Positions 34,501-43,921 of a stretch of 64,000 nucleotides of DNA are shown in pieces. This DNA comes from Pseudacidobacterium ailaaui (GTDB taxonomy: Bacteria > Acidobacteriota > Terriglobia > Terriglobales > Acidobacteriaceae), in the NCBI RefSeq assembly GCF_000688455.1, contig NZ_JIAL01000001.1, positions 1,829,001 to 1,893,000 of the forward strand, in the 5' to 3' direction. A program made the position numbers and the translations under genes. Positions within the stretch are counted from its first letter, which is position 1. Each line of letters starts with the position of its first letter. A model generated the notes under the pieces. That model was not told where the DNA came from. It did no database searches and saw only the letters and a program-made list of their open reading frames with translations.

Positions 34501-35865
34501 CTACTTGCCAATGCAAAAAGTGGAAAAAATGAGGTTCAGGATGTCGTCCGGAGTGGTTTCGCCAGTCAACGAATCCAGATGCCGCAGGGCGCTATACAAG
34601 TCAAGCAGCAGCATCTCATGCGGGATCTTCTCAGCCACAGCTTTGCGTGCCGACGCAAGAGAATCCAGTGCGCCTGTGACCGCCTGGTGCTGGCGGGCGC
34701 TGGTCAGCATTGCGTCTTCCTGCGCGGGGCCCGGACCATGCAGCCAGGCCAGAAGGGCCTCCCGTAATGCTGCAATGCCCTCGCCGGTGAGGGCCGAAGT
34801 ACGCACCGCTTGCACCCGGGGCGGGAGCCGGAGCTCTGGCAGTCCGATTTGAAGGTCACATTTGTTGATCGCCACCAGGGCACGCCGGTCCTCCAGTGAA
34901 GTGAGCAGGTCCATCTCCTCCTGGCTGAGGGGAACAGAGGCGTCCAGCACCACCAGCACAAGGTCCGCTTGGGCAAGCGCCTCCCGCGATTTCTCAATTC
35001 CGATTTTTTCGGCTTCATCGGAGGCCTCACGCAGGCCCGCCGTGTCGATCAGCTCAATCGGAATGCCGCCAATCGAGACGCGCTCCGTCACCAGGTCGCG
35101 CGTGGTCCCGGGCGTGGCTGTAACGATGGCTCGCTCGCGCTCGACCAATCGGTTGAAGAGCGAAGACTTGCCCACATTCGGCCGTCCGACAATGGCCAGG
35201 GCCAGCCCGGAGTGTATGATACGGCCCTGTTCAAAGGATCGGCCTAGTTCATGCAGAGGCGCAGCGATGGCTTCGATGCGACGAAGGATGTCAGGATCCT
35301 GGGCCACATCCACATCGTCTTCGGCAAAATCAATGCCGGCTTCCAGGACCGCAATGAATTCCACCAGCTTCTGCTTGATAGGGCGCACACGGCGAGACAA
35401 CGCGCCATCCAATTGCTGCGCGGCGACCCGGGCCTGATACAGCGTCTGCGATTCGATAAGGTCGCGGACGGCCTCCGCCTGGGTCAGATCGATGCGTCCA
35501 GAAAGGAAGGCCCGCTCGGTAAATTCACCGGGACGGGCCAGTCGTGCGCCCTGTGCAAGCGAGTTGCGGACGAGCAGGTCCAGGATGACCGGCGAGCCGT
35601 GCGCCGCAATCTCAACAAGATCTTCACCCGTATAAGAGTGCGGCCCTGCGAAAAAGGTCACCAGGGCCTCATCAAGCTTGGTCTGGGTTACCGGGTCCAG
35701 AATCGCAGCAAACCGGGCGCGGGCGTGCTCCAAGTCCCCGCGCAGCTTTAGCAAAGGAGTTGCAATCTCAACCGCGCGCGGACCAGAAAGCCGCACAATG
35801 CCAATGCCTCCGCGACCGGGTGGAGTGGAAATGGCGACGATGGTTTCGTTGGTGTCTGCTTGCAC
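34501..35865 (-). CDS. mnmE: tRNA modification GTPase MnmE
   Basis: A 454-residue protein that, with MnmG, installs the cmnm5 group on wobble uridine of tRNAs. The N-terminal tetrahydrofolate-binding domain begins ETIVAISTPPGRGGIGIVRLSG. The helical domain carries PGEFTERAFLSGRIDLTQAEAV. The inserted G domain has GRPNVGKSSLFN (G1), GTTRD (G2), DTAGLRE (G3) and NKCD (G4). The C-terminus ends in FCIGK with the catalytic Cys. Length and order are standard. It follows the jag gene by 14 bp in the usual jag-mnmE order. Confidence 0.98.
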   Translation of the reverse strand: MQADTNETIVAISTPPGRGGIGIVRLSGPRAVEIATPLLKLRGDLEHARARFAAILDPVTQTKLDEALVTFFAGPHSYTGEDLVEIAAHGSPVILDLLVRNSLAQGARLARPGEFTERAFLSGRIDLTQAEAVRDLIESQTLYQARVAAQQLDGALSRRVRPIKQKLVEFIAVLEAGIDFAEDDVDVAQDPDILRRIEAIAAPLHELGRSFEQGRIIHSGLALAIVGRPNVGKSSLFNRLVERERAIVTATPGTTRDLVTERVSIGGIPIELIDTAGLREASDEAEKIGIEKSREALAQADLVLVVLDASVPLSQEEMDLLTSLEDRRALVAINKCDLQIGLPELRLPPRVQAVRTSALTGEGIAALREALLAWLHGPGPAQEDAMLTSARQHQAVTGALDSLASARKAVAEKIPHEMLLLDLYSALRHLDSLTGETTPDDILNLIFSTFCIGK

Positions 35866-35879
35866 AGCTTTTTACGTAT

Positions 35880-36395
35880 CTACCCTTTGCCCTGCGCGTG
35901 CCCTTTGGGATAGGCCACCACATATCGGCGCAGTCCCTCGCCGCTGGAAGCAGTTTCGAGGTCCTCATAATCGCGGAAGACCAGATGCAACAGGCGGCGC
36001 TCGCGGGAACTCATCGGTGCGAAACTGAAGGGTTGTCCGGTGCGCCGCACCTTGTCCGCTGCGGTTTCAGCTGCAAGTTTCAGCTCTTTGGCCCGCAGGG
36101 CCTTGAAGTTGTTTGCGTCAAAAGAGACTTTTTCATGCTCATCGGCCTCAAGCCGGAGAATCTTGGCCGCAATATGCTCCAACGCGCGCAGAAGCTCGCC
36201 TCCTCGCTGTGTCAGCAAATATGCATCCGGGCCGGCAAGTTCTACATAGATCTCGCGTGCTTCCAGGCCGTCAGGGTCGGCCGCGCCAGATCCGGCCGTG
36301 ATTTTGTACTTGACCCGTAAACCACCCAGGGTGGTGAGATTTTTGAGAAATGCGGCGATCTGCTGGGCCGCAGCGAAGTAATCAGCAATGGGCAT
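35880..36395 (-). CDS. jag: Jag/KhpB-like R3H RNA-binding protein
   Basis: A 171-residue protein with a KH domain (about residues 50-95, AGPDAYLLTQRGGELLRALEHI, where GPDxxLLIGxxG is the usual GxxG loop region) and a C-terminal R3H domain (SRERRLLHLVFRDYEDLETASSGEG). Jag/KhpB binds RNA and influences cell division and envelope functions. It is shorter than Firmicutes Jag and lacks the Jag-N domain. The ATG at 36395 gives a compact N-terminus; upstream frame to 36464 is not needed. It is the first gene of a jag-mnmE pair. The usual upstream yidC and rpmH are absent: a plus-strand gene diverges instead. Confidence 0.88.
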   Translation of the reverse strand: MPIADYFAAAQQIAAFLKNLTTLGGLRVKYKITAGSGAADPDGLEAREIYVELAGPDAYLLTQRGGELLRALEHIAAKILRLEADEHEKVSFDANNFKALRAKELKLAAETAADKVRRTGQPFSFAPMSSRERRLLHLVFRDYEDLETASSGEGLRRYVVAYPKGHAQGKG

Positions 36396-36557
36396 CGGGT
36401 TAAGTATCTCATTGCGGATGTTTTGGCGACAATGCCGGACCTGGGCAAGACTGACTGCCTGCAAAGAAGAGCCACAGTTTGTTTATGCAGAAACAAACTT
36501 CTGGTTCTCCGCCTCATCTTAAGGATACGTCTGTTTCCTCTGAGGAGGACCCACGCA

Positions 36558-37007
36558 ATGAAACAATATCTGCTACGTTCCTTGGTCCTGCCCTTGGCCT
36601 GCCTGCTGCTGGCGGGAGGCTTTTCTCGCGCGCAGGCCCAGTCCCGCTTAAGTGATAAAGACGTAGAGCACCTGATGGCCAATCTGCACGACGATGTGAA
36701 ATCCTTCCGTCCTGTCTTCGATGCTGCGGTCAAAAAGAGCCCCATTCGCCGAACCAGTCAGGAAAAAGATGCGCGTCAGTTGGTCAAACAGTTTGAACGG
36801 CAGACGGGCGCGATGCTGGCAACCTTTAAGGACAAAAAGAAGGCTGATGGTGCCTTCCAGACGGTCGTGGGTACCGCACAGCAAGTCGATGGCGTTGTCC
36901 GTCAACTCGGCCCGCAGTCGCCTGCGGCCCCAGCCTGGGCGCGCGTCCAGGGGGATTTGAATGCACTCTACCCCGCGTTTGGCATGACAGCGCCAGTCTC
37001 TTATTAG
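36558..37007 (+). CDS. Exported hypothetical protein
   Basis: A 149-residue protein with a signal peptide (LLRSLVLPLACLLLAGGFSR, then AQAQ). The mature part is alpha-helical and charged: LSDKDVEHLMANLHDDVKSF, KDARQLVKQFERQTGAML, and ends FGMTAPVSY. There are no Cys residues in the mature part. I do not recognise the family; similar small helical periplasmic proteins are frequent in Acidobacteriota. The ATG at 36558 is supported by GAGGAGG about 10 bases upstream; the longer frame from 36423 has no signal sequence. It ends 15 bp from the convergent cytochrome gene. Confidence 0.7.
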   Translation: MKQYLLRSLVLPLACLLLAGGFSRAQAQSRLSDKDVEHLMANLHDDVKSFRPVFDAAVKKSPIRRTSQEKDARQLVKQFERQTGAMLATFKDKKKADGAFQTVVGTAQQVDGVVRQLGPQSPAAPAWARVQGDLNALYPAFGMTAPVSY

Positions 37008-37022
37008 TGCAAGGGCTGGGAT

Positions 37023-37505
37023 TTATTTTCCTGCTCCTCCGTAAACGGAGGGCTCTCCCAGGCTGCCTTTCGGTGGAAGGTGTCGAATGTACAGGACCAT
37101 CTTCCACATGTCCTCATCGGAAAATAAGCCCTGCGCCGGAGGCATCCCTGAGGGCATGATTCCGTTCTGAATGATCCACTTCAGCTGCCCATCGGAATAA
37201 GACTGCACTTCCCTTGAGTCCAGAGAAGGCACCGGCGGCGAAACTGTGTCTGCAAAAGGGACGCCAGTGTTCTGCCCATCCAGCCCATGACAGACGGAGC
37301 AATATTGCGTGAAGGCCTGCCGTCCTTCGTCCACATTTTCTGCGGTTGCTGGAAACGGGTTCCTGTCGTGGCTTCCGCCGACGGTGATGGAATGTTTCAC
37401 CCAAGAGACGAAAGTGGTTTCCAGCGCGCTCGGTTTGGAAGCCTTGCAACCACAAAAGGCCCCTGCTGCGACCGCTACGCAAGCGGCCCAAAAGATCCCT
37501 TTCAA
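37023..37505 (-). CDS. Membrane-anchored c-type cytochrome
   Basis: A 160-residue monohaem cytochrome c. The N-terminus (GIFWAACVAVAAGAFCGCKAS) is an export signal with Cys18/Cys20, suggesting a lipoprotein, although the lipobox is not canonical. The haem-binding site is CSVCHG (Cys69, Cys72, His73) and the sixth ligand is probably Met in NGIMPSGMPP. It resembles the class I cytochrome c domains of acidobacterial electron-transfer proteins (DEGRQAFTQYCSVCHGLDGQ). Inference: it carries electrons in the periplasm; no oxidase or dehydrogenase subunit lies nearby to name a partner. It diverges from the methyltransferase gene across 92 bp. Confidence 0.88.
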   Translation of the reverse strand: MKGIFWAACVAVAAGAFCGCKASKPSALETTFVSWVKHSITVGGSHDRNPFPATAENVDEGRQAFTQYCSVCHGLDGQNTGVPFADTVSPPVPSLDSREVQSYSDGQLKWIIQNGIMPSGMPPAQGLFSDEDMWKMVLYIRHLPPKGSLGEPSVYGGAGK

Positions 37506-37597
37506 TGCGCCTCCCTAGGCAGAAAACTCTATGCACATTCTTTCATTCGTACCGTGCCAAAGCGCAAATCCTTGCAATAACATCAAAAGGCAAACAG

Positions 37598-38455
37598 ATG
37601 CTCGAAGGAGTTCCAAGCCGGACGGCCTTGGGTGTTGCGCGCAGACGCGCCGCGCACCAGTTGCTGGACGACCATCCTCTGGTCCTGAACGATCCTCTCG
37701 CCGTCCCCATCCTGGGGCCGGGCGCTGCCGACCGTATCCGCGCGAATGCGGAAAAGGACCGCCAACCTTTTTCTCTCGCCATGCGGGCCTTTGTAGTGGC
37801 CCGCAGCCGGTATGCGGAGGACCATCTCTACCAGGCTGTGCTGAAAAATGTGCGGCAGTATGTTGTGCTGGGCGCGGGTCTGGACACCTTCGCCTATCGG
37901 AATCCTCTTTCTGCGGAGCAGCTCAGGGTCTATGAGGTGGACCATGCGGCAACGCAGCAGTGGAAGCGCAGGCTTTTGGCCTCAGCCAACATTCGCGTTC
38001 CGAGAACATTGGCATTTGCTTCTGTGGATTTCGAACGCCAGACTCTGGAGGAAGGTCTGGCCGCTGCTGGATTTTGTTCCGAGCAACCCGCCTTCTTCTC
38101 ATGGTTGGGAGTTACCCCCTATCTCACATTGAAGGCCTTTCGCTCCACCCTCCGTTTCATCGCATCGCGTCCTCCCGGTACTGGCGTCACCTTTGAATAC
38201 GCCATGCCCCGCGAATCACTGACGTTCCAGGGAAAACTGGCCTTGGATCTGATTGCTGCCCGGGTAGAAAAAGCAGGAGAGCCATTCCGCCTTTTCTTTA
38301 CGCCGGAGCAGATGCGCGATGAGCTCGACGATGCGGGTTTTAGCACAGTCGAAGGACTTTCATGCAGAGAAATCAATGTCCGCTATTTTCAGGGACGCAG
38401 AGATGGACTCCGCTTGTATGGGGAAGCTGCAAAACTGACCACCGCATGGGTGTAA
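37598..38455 (+). CDS. Class I SAM-dependent methyltransferase (PPM/LCMT-like)
   Basis: A 285-residue methyltransferase of the leucine-carboxyl-methyltransferase group (TIGR00027 type). The start EGVPSRTALGVARRRAAHQLLDDHPLVLNDP is characteristic. The SAM loop is YVVLGAGLDTFAYRNPL, then VYEVDHAATQQWKR with the acidic residue that binds the ribose. Substrates of bacterial members are generally unknown; some act on polyketides or carboxylates. The ATG at 37598 is chosen because the domain begins directly after it. It is single, convergent with the YXW-repeat gene. Confidence 0.85.
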   Translation: MLEGVPSRTALGVARRRAAHQLLDDHPLVLNDPLAVPILGPGAADRIRANAEKDRQPFSLAMRAFVVARSRYAEDHLYQAVLKNVRQYVVLGAGLDTFAYRNPLSAEQLRVYEVDHAATQQWKRRLLASANIRVPRTLAFASVDFERQTLEEGLAAAGFCSEQPAFFSWLGVTPYLTLKAFRSTLRFIASRPPGTGVTFEYAMPRESLTFQGKLALDLIAARVEKAGEPFRLFFTPEQMRDELDDAGFSTVEGLSCREINVRYFQGRRDGLRLYGEAAKLTTAWV

Positions 38456-38496
38456 TCGGCTATGCGGGTCCTTGTGCACAGCCGAAAACAATAGCA

Positions 38497-38784
38497 TCAG
38501 CGCCAGTGCCCTTCTACAAAGACCCATCCGCCGCGGCGAGCCACCCAATGTCCCGGGACCCAGACCGCACGAGGACGAGGTGGCAGCACATAATGTCCCG
38601 GCACCCAGACATACCGCACACCATCCCAGCGGTGATAGCCAGCAACCCATACGTAGCCAGGGTGCGGCGGAGGGCCTGGATGCTCCACCACAACCGGGGG
38701 TGGCGCAACACGAACAATGACCTGCGCAAACGAAGGCGCGGTCAAGGCAAAGGCGAGAACTCCAGCAAGGGCGATTTTCTTCAT
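38497..38784 (-). CDS. Exported YXWxPGH-repeat protein
   Basis: A 95-residue protein with a signal peptide (KKIALAGVLAFALTAPSFAQ). The mature part is a valine/proline stretch followed by four aromatic repeats: YVWVAGYHRW, RYVWVPGHYV, AVWVPGHWV and WVFVEGHWR. YXWGxW/WVPGHW-repeat proteins (BcpO-related) are small envelope proteins of unknown function common in Proteobacteria and Acidobacteriota. The ATG at 38784 was chosen for the signal peptide; the frame upstream to 38889 lacks one. It diverges from ppc across 128 bp. Confidence 0.8.
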   Translation of the reverse strand: MKKIALAGVLAFALTAPSFAQVIVRVAPPPVVVEHPGPPPHPGYVWVAGYHRWDGVRYVWVPGHYVLPPRPRAVWVPGHWVARRGGWVFVEGHWR

Positions 38785-38912
38785 GAGGTCTTGTCTCTCC
38801 CAAAGAGAGAACACAAACTTTTCCGCGGAGTTGCACAAAAATGGCCCGCATCTTTTTTGTGGAACAGCCTCCAAGGTCTTTCTGACCACCGCGACTGCGG
38901 CATAATCAAACT

Positions 38913-41723
38913 ATGCCCCTTCTTTGGAAACCAGAAAGCTGGCCACAGCGGCTGGCCGAACTTGAAGCGCGTTCAGGCGACTTGAAAGAAGTCCCCCTGC
39001 GGCGCGATGTGCGCTCACTTGGCATGTTGCTGGGTGAGGTGCTGCGGGAGCAGGCCGGTGAAGAGCTTTATGAAAAAGTGGAAGATCTGCGCACCACTGC
39101 GATCCGGCGCCGTGAAGCCCAGGCCGCAGGCAATGCTTCTGAAGCGGAAAAGCTGATGCAGCACTCGGTACGGAGCATTGCAGAGGTTTCTGTGGAGCGG
39201 GCCTATCAGCTCAGCCGCGCCTTCGCGTTTTATTTCGAGCTGATCAATCTTGCTGAAACCAACCATCGAAAACGCCGCCGGCTTTCCCTGCAATTGAGCG
39301 GAGGCGCCGAGGTGCAGCGTGGTTCTTTGCGCGGCACGCTTCAGGAGATGAAGCGGGTCGGCATTACAGCCAATGAGGCGCTGGACTGGCTGCGTCGCAT
39401 CTTTATTGTGCCGGTCTTCACAGCGCACCCAACAGAAGTTGCCCGCCGGTCGGTGCTCTTCAAGCGCCGCAGGATTGGCGAATTTCTGGAGCAGCTGGAC
39501 CGCATTCCTCTTCCTGACGAAGAAATTGCCCGTTTGGAAGAAGAGCTGCTGGCAGAGATTACAGCACTTTGGCAGACCGATGAGGTCCGCAGCCGCCGCC
39601 CCACGGTGAACGATGAAATCAAGATGGGATTGGACTACTACGACGTCTCCATCTTTGCAACGCTGCCCAAACTGTATGAAGAGGTCTCTGCAGCGCTCGC
39701 CAGTGTTTATGGCATGGATGTAGACATCTCCGATCTGCCGCTGCTGCTGGGTTTCGGGTCCTGGATTGGCGGCGACCGGGACGGAAATCCGTTTGTTACC
39801 CCGCAGGTCACCCTGGAGGCCATTCGCGCGGCCCGCACTCGCTTGCTGGCTTATTACGAAAAGCAGGTACAGCTCATCATTGACCTGCTGACGACCTCAG
39901 CGCAGCAGTTGCCGATCAGCGAAGAGCTGAGCCAGCGTCTGTATGGGTATCTGTCAGAGCTGCGCACCGGGACGCAGCAGGTCTTTGGCGCGCGCTTTGA
40001 GTATGAGATGTATCGCCGCTTCATGGTCTGCGTGCATGCCCGCCTGTTGCGCACCGCAGGCAAAGAGCCGCAGGACACCGACAGCCTGGAGGCTGCACTG
40101 GGCACCCTGCCGGCCTATTGCAATGCGCAGGAGTTTCTCGACGACCTGCTGATTCTGCGGCGCAGCCTGGCCGCAAATCAGGGACTGCGTCTGGCCCGCA
40201 CCCTGGTGGACCCGCTCGTGCTTCTGGTGCGCACCTTTGGGCTGCACCTACACACGTTGGACATCCGCCAGCACGCGCGTCTGCATAAAAAGGCGCTTGA
40301 GGAGGCGTCTGCCTGGTGTGCTGGCAGCGTCACTGTTCCGCACACCCTGAGCCGCGAAAGCGCTGATGTGATCAATACCCTGCGTGCCGTAGCGGAAATC
40401 AAGCGCGGATGCAGCCCAGAAGCCGTGCGGCAGTACGTCATCAGCGGAGCCAGCGGGATCGAGGACATCGTAGGGGTGCTCTGGCTGGCGCGCCTCGGCG
40501 GCGTGGAGGTGGCAGGAAATGGCAGCGACCCGGGACTCATGCCGGTGCCGCTTTTCGAGTCGATTGAAGACCTCCGCAACGCTCCTCAGGTCTGCCGTAA
40601 ACTATGGAACTTGCCCGAATACCGCAACCTGCTTGCTTCCTGGAACAACACACAGGAGATCATGCTGGGCTATTCTGACTCAAACAAAGATGGAGGGATG
40701 CTCACCAGCACGTGGGAGATCTTCCGCGCGCATCGTGCTTTACATGAAGTGGCCCGTGAGTGCGGTATCAAATTAAGGCTCTTTCATGGGCGCGGCGGCA
40801 CCGTTGGACGTGGTGGGGGCCCGACCCACCGCTCCATTTACGCCCAACCGATGGGGGCCTTCGAGGGCCAGATCCGGATCACCGAACAGGGCGAGGTGCT
40901 CAACTGGAAATACTCTGACGTGGTACTCGCAGAGCGCAATCTGGAACTGATGATTGCCGCCTCTCTCGATGCGCTGGCCCGCCCCAATGCACTGGACCCC
41001 AATGGACACCAGTCCGGTGTGCTGCTGCCCGAGTGGGAAAAGGCCTTCGATGAATTATCAGAGACGGCCTTCCATTTCTACCGTGAGCAGATCATTGGCG
41101 ATCCCGAAGTCTTTGAGTATTTTCAGCTGGCCACACCTGTTGGCGAACTGGAACATGCGCGCATTGGTTCGCGTCCTGCGCGGCGTAGCGGCAAACGCAG
41201 TTTTGCCGACCTGCGCGCCATCCCCTGGGTCTTTGGATGGACGCAAAGCCGGCTGCTGGTTCCTGGATGGTTCGGTGTAGGTCATGCCATCGAACAGTAC
41301 ACCCAGAGGCACACGGATGGCCTGAAGCTGTTGCGTGACATGATGGCCGAGTTTCCTCTATTTATTGACCTTGTCCGCAATGTAGAGATGGCGATGGCCA
41401 AAGCCGACCTGGGGATCGCCTCGCTCTATGCTTCGCTTGTGCCCGACCCGGCCATGCGGGAGCGCGTCTTTTCCAAGATTGAAGCTGAATTCCAGCGCAC
41501 GATGAGTGCCGTGCTTGCCATCACGCAGCAGAAGGAACTGCTTGAGAACAACCAGGTGCTGGCGCGCTCCATCCGTTTACGGAATCCCTACGTTGACCCG
41601 ATGAGCCTTATCCAGGTGGACCTGCTGCGCCGCAAACGCGCCGGCGAGGACACGGACGAGATCAATCGCGCCATCGCTGGGACCATCAATGGTATCTCAG
41701 CAGGACTGCGCAACACGGGCTGA
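38913..41723 (+). CDS. ppc: Phosphoenolpyruvate carboxylase
   Basis: A 936-residue cytoplasmic enzyme that carboxylates PEP with bicarbonate to oxaloacetate and refills the TCA cycle. The three signature regions are all present: VFTAHPTEVARRS around residue 168, GGDRDGNPFVT around 286, and LFHGRGGTVGRGGGPTH around 623, preceded by GYSDSNKDGG. The C-terminus ends INGISAGLRNTG, the family tail. The length is within range for bacterial Ppc. It stands alone, diverging from the YXW-repeat gene, and its stop lies 3 bp from the end of the convergent symporter gene. Confidence 0.98.
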   Translation: MPLLWKPESWPQRLAELEARSGDLKEVPLRRDVRSLGMLLGEVLREQAGEELYEKVEDLRTTAIRRREAQAAGNASEAEKLMQHSVRSIAEVSVERAYQLSRAFAFYFELINLAETNHRKRRRLSLQLSGGAEVQRGSLRGTLQEMKRVGITANEALDWLRRIFIVPVFTAHPTEVARRSVLFKRRRIGEFLEQLDRIPLPDEEIARLEEELLAEITALWQTDEVRSRRPTVNDEIKMGLDYYDVSIFATLPKLYEEVSAALASVYGMDVDISDLPLLLGFGSWIGGDRDGNPFVTPQVTLEAIRAARTRLLAYYEKQVQLIIDLLTTSAQQLPISEELSQRLYGYLSELRTGTQQVFGARFEYEMYRRFMVCVHARLLRTAGKEPQDTDSLEAALGTLPAYCNAQEFLDDLLILRRSLAANQGLRLARTLVDPLVLLVRTFGLHLHTLDIRQHARLHKKALEEASAWCAGSVTVPHTLSRESADVINTLRAVAEIKRGCSPEAVRQYVISGASGIEDIVGVLWLARLGGVEVAGNGSDPGLMPVPLFESIEDLRNAPQVCRKLWNLPEYRNLLASWNNTQEIMLGYSDSNKDGGMLTSTWEIFRAHRALHEVARECGIKLRLFHGRGGTVGRGGGPTHRSIYAQPMGAFEGQIRITEQGEVLNWKYSDVVLAERNLELMIAASLDALARPNALDPNGHQSGVLLPEWEKAFDELSETAFHFYREQIIGDPEVFEYFQLATPVGELEHARIGSRPARRSGKRSFADLRAIPWVFGWTQSRLLVPGWFGVGHAIEQYTQRHTDGLKLLRDMMAEFPLFIDLVRNVEMAMAKADLGIASLYASLVPDPAMRERVFSKIEAEFQRTMSAVLAITQQKELLENNQVLARSIRLRNPYVDPMSLIQVDLLRRKRAGEDTDEINRAIAGTINGISAGLRNTG

Positions 41724-41726
41724 TTT

Positions 41727-43247
41727 TCATGCCTGCTGCATCTCATAGTCAGCGGTCTCGGTCGCATCCGTATCGCGCTTCTGGCCCATTGCATTTAGCA
41801 GCAGCGTGAACGCAAGCGATATCATAAGGTTCAGCAGGAGTGCCGGAATGGCGGCATACACCGCAAGTGTGTGTCCACCCATGTGCAAGGGATAGACAGA
41901 GCTTTTCAGGTCCCGTGCCCAGGCCATGCCTGTGCCTGCCGCCATGCCAGCAATCCAGCCGAGGAAAAGCGCGGTTCCCCGAAACCAGCGTGTGAACAGC
42001 CCCAGAATCACGGCAGGGAAGATCTGCGCGATCCAGATGCCGCCCAGCAGTTGCAGTTCGATCGCATACTGCGCGCGCACGAAGAGGACAAAGACCAGCG
42101 CCCCAATTTTTAAGAACAGAGAGACCAGCTTGGCCTGCGTGGCCTCCTGCCGCGGCGTCATGGATCGGCGGACCATCTCTCCGTAAAGGTTGCGTGTGAA
42201 CAGATTGGCAGCGGCAATCGACATGATGGCAGCCGGGACCAGCGCGCCGATTCCAATTGCAGCCAGGCAGAACCCGGCAAACCACTCCGGAAACAGATGC
42301 ACAAAAAGCAGCGGCACGGCGCTGGAGGTGTCTGCAGTGTGGATGCCTGCCGCAAGAGCAAAATAGCCAAGCAGGGCGATCAGTGCAAGCAGCAGGTTAT
42401 ACGCCGGTAGAAGCGCCGCGTTCCGTTTGATGACCCGACCGCTCGAAGAGCTGAGCACTCCGGTCGCCGTGTGGGGATACAGCACGATGGCTAGCGCTGA
42501 GCCAAAGGCAAGAGTGGCATAGCTCCAATATTGGGAGGGTTGCAGAAGGATTGAGGCGGGCGGCCGTTTTCGGGCCAGCTCGGCTGCGGCCGCGGAAAAG
42601 ACATGCGCATAACCGCCAAGCTTTGCCGGTATGAGCAAGACCGCCGCAGCCACCATGATGTAAAGCATGATGTCTTTGACAATGGCAATGACAGCGGGAG
42701 CGCGCAGGCCGCTGGAATAGGTGTAAGCAGCCAGAATGACGAAGGCCGCAATCAGGGGCCATTCACCTTTCAGCCCCAGGGCCGAGATGACCTCCTGCAT
42801 GCCGACAAGCTGGAGGGCAATATAAGGCATGGTTGCCAGGATTCCGGTAAGCGCGACGGCCATGGCCAGAGGACGATGCCCGAATCGGCCGCGGACAAAA
42901 TCAGCAAGTGTCACATATCCGCGACGATGGCAGACCTGCCAAAGACGGGGCAGCACCAGCATCATGTAGGGATACAGCAGAATGCAGTAAGGAATGGCGA
43001 AAAAACCGGGAGCACCGGTCCCGTACATAGCTGCGGGGACAGCGATGACCGTATATGCGGTGTAGAAGTCCCCGCCGATCAGGAACCAGGTGATGAGTGT
43101 GCCAAAGCGTCGTCCAGCCAGGCCCCATTCTTCTAGGCTGTGCAGACTGGCCCGTCTCCAGCGGGCGGCCCAGAAGCCAGCGATGGTCACCAGCAGGAAG
43201 CAGGCGCAGAAGATTCCAGTTGCGATCACGTGCAGGGAAGAGGTCAT
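41727..43247 (-). CDS. Sodium/solute symporter (SSF), MctP-like
   Basis: A 506-residue membrane transporter of the SSF family. It has the expected 13 or so helices and features such as RRASLHSLEEWGLAGRRFG, TWFLIGGDFYTAYTVIAVP and YSSGLRAPAVIAIVKDIML. The SSF substrate region GIGALVPAAIMSIAAANLFTRN is intact. The opening GDFYTAYTxIAVPA resembles MctP, a monocarboxylate (lactate, pyruvate, alanine) carrier, so an organic acid substrate is likely (inference). The small DUF3311 partner gene that often precedes mctP is not present. It follows the TM2 gene by 56 bp on the same strand. Confidence 0.85.
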   Translation of the reverse strand: MTSSLHVIATGIFCACFLLVTIAGFWAARWRRASLHSLEEWGLAGRRFGTLITWFLIGGDFYTAYTVIAVPAAMYGTGAPGFFAIPYCILLYPYMMLVLPRLWQVCHRRGYVTLADFVRGRFGHRPLAMAVALTGILATMPYIALQLVGMQEVISALGLKGEWPLIAAFVILAAYTYSSGLRAPAVIAIVKDIMLYIMVAAAVLLIPAKLGGYAHVFSAAAAELARKRPPASILLQPSQYWSYATLAFGSALAIVLYPHTATGVLSSSSGRVIKRNAALLPAYNLLLALIALLGYFALAAGIHTADTSSAVPLLFVHLFPEWFAGFCLAAIGIGALVPAAIMSIAAANLFTRNLYGEMVRRSMTPRQEATQAKLVSLFLKIGALVFVLFVRAQYAIELQLLGGIWIAQIFPAVILGLFTRWFRGTALFLGWIAGMAAGTGMAWARDLKSSVYPLHMGGHTLAVYAAIPALLLNLMISLAFTLLLNAMGQKRDTDATETADYEMQQA

Positions 43248-43303
43248 TTTCGTTGGCGCTGTTTGTCATCATGCTACCAGCGAAGGGGTGGTGGGTCGTA
43301 AAT

Positions 43304-43735
43304 TCAATTCCGAGGGACCGGCGCGCCGCAGCGGCTGCAAAATCTTACTCCGGCCACAAGGGGCGCCCCGCAGGAGGTGCAGTTCACCGTTACGGGTGGT
43401 GCCGAGGACACCGCAGCCGTTGTGCCAGTGGCGACGCTTTGCAGGCTTGCAGCAAGCAGCGCGGCCTGCTCTGCATTGTACTGGCGTACACGCCCAGGCA
43501 TAAAAAAGCATTCAATCACGCCAAGGATGGCCGTGATTCCCGTCCAGAAAAAGAGCAGGTAGAGGATCCCCAATCCATTACGGCGCAGATAAAAATGATG
43601 CGCACCGAAGCCCCCCAGGAACAAGGCCAGCAGCACACCGACGACCTCATCTTTTTGGATCGCCGACATCTGCGCATAAAAGACCACACGCTGCTGGTCA
43701 TTCAGGCTTCCGGCGATGGCTGGAATGGTGGTCAT
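43304..43735 (-). CDS. TM2-domain protein with C-terminal zinc ribbon
   Basis: A 143-residue protein. Residues about 30-75 form a TM2 domain: VVGVLLALFLGGFGAHHFYL, GLGILYLLFFWTGITAILGV, with the conserved FGxHxFYL turn between two helices. The C-terminus ends in a double zinc knuckle, VNCTSCGAPLVAGVRFCSRC. Such fusions are common in bacteria with unknown role; they may act in the envelope or in protein sensing. It lies between glmS (186 bp upstream) and the symporter gene. Confidence 0.85.
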   Translation of the reverse strand: MTTIPAIAGSLNDQQRVVFYAQMSAIQKDEVVGVLLALFLGGFGAHHFYLRRNGLGILYLLFFWTGITAILGVIECFFMPGRVRQYNAEQAALLAASLQSVATGTTAAVSSAPPVTVNCTSCGAPLVAGVRFCSRCGAPVPRN

Positions 43736-43921
43736 AGTCCTGGCTCCTTACCTGCTCATCCACGATGATAAATACGTGCGACAGGTTGGGTCGGTTCCGT
43801 CCAGCTAAGCATAATGCCCTAAGAGACTTCTCCGATCAGCTCCGGGCAGGCATGCCGCCCCGACCAGCGCCGAGGCCCCAAGACATCCGTCGGGCACGGG
43901 CGCAGCTGTTTGCATGGGGTC

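Noticed and set aside
43752-43919. Gap between glmS and the TM2 gene as a regulatory RNA
   Set aside because: No stable stem or conserved element was found; it probably just separates the two genes.
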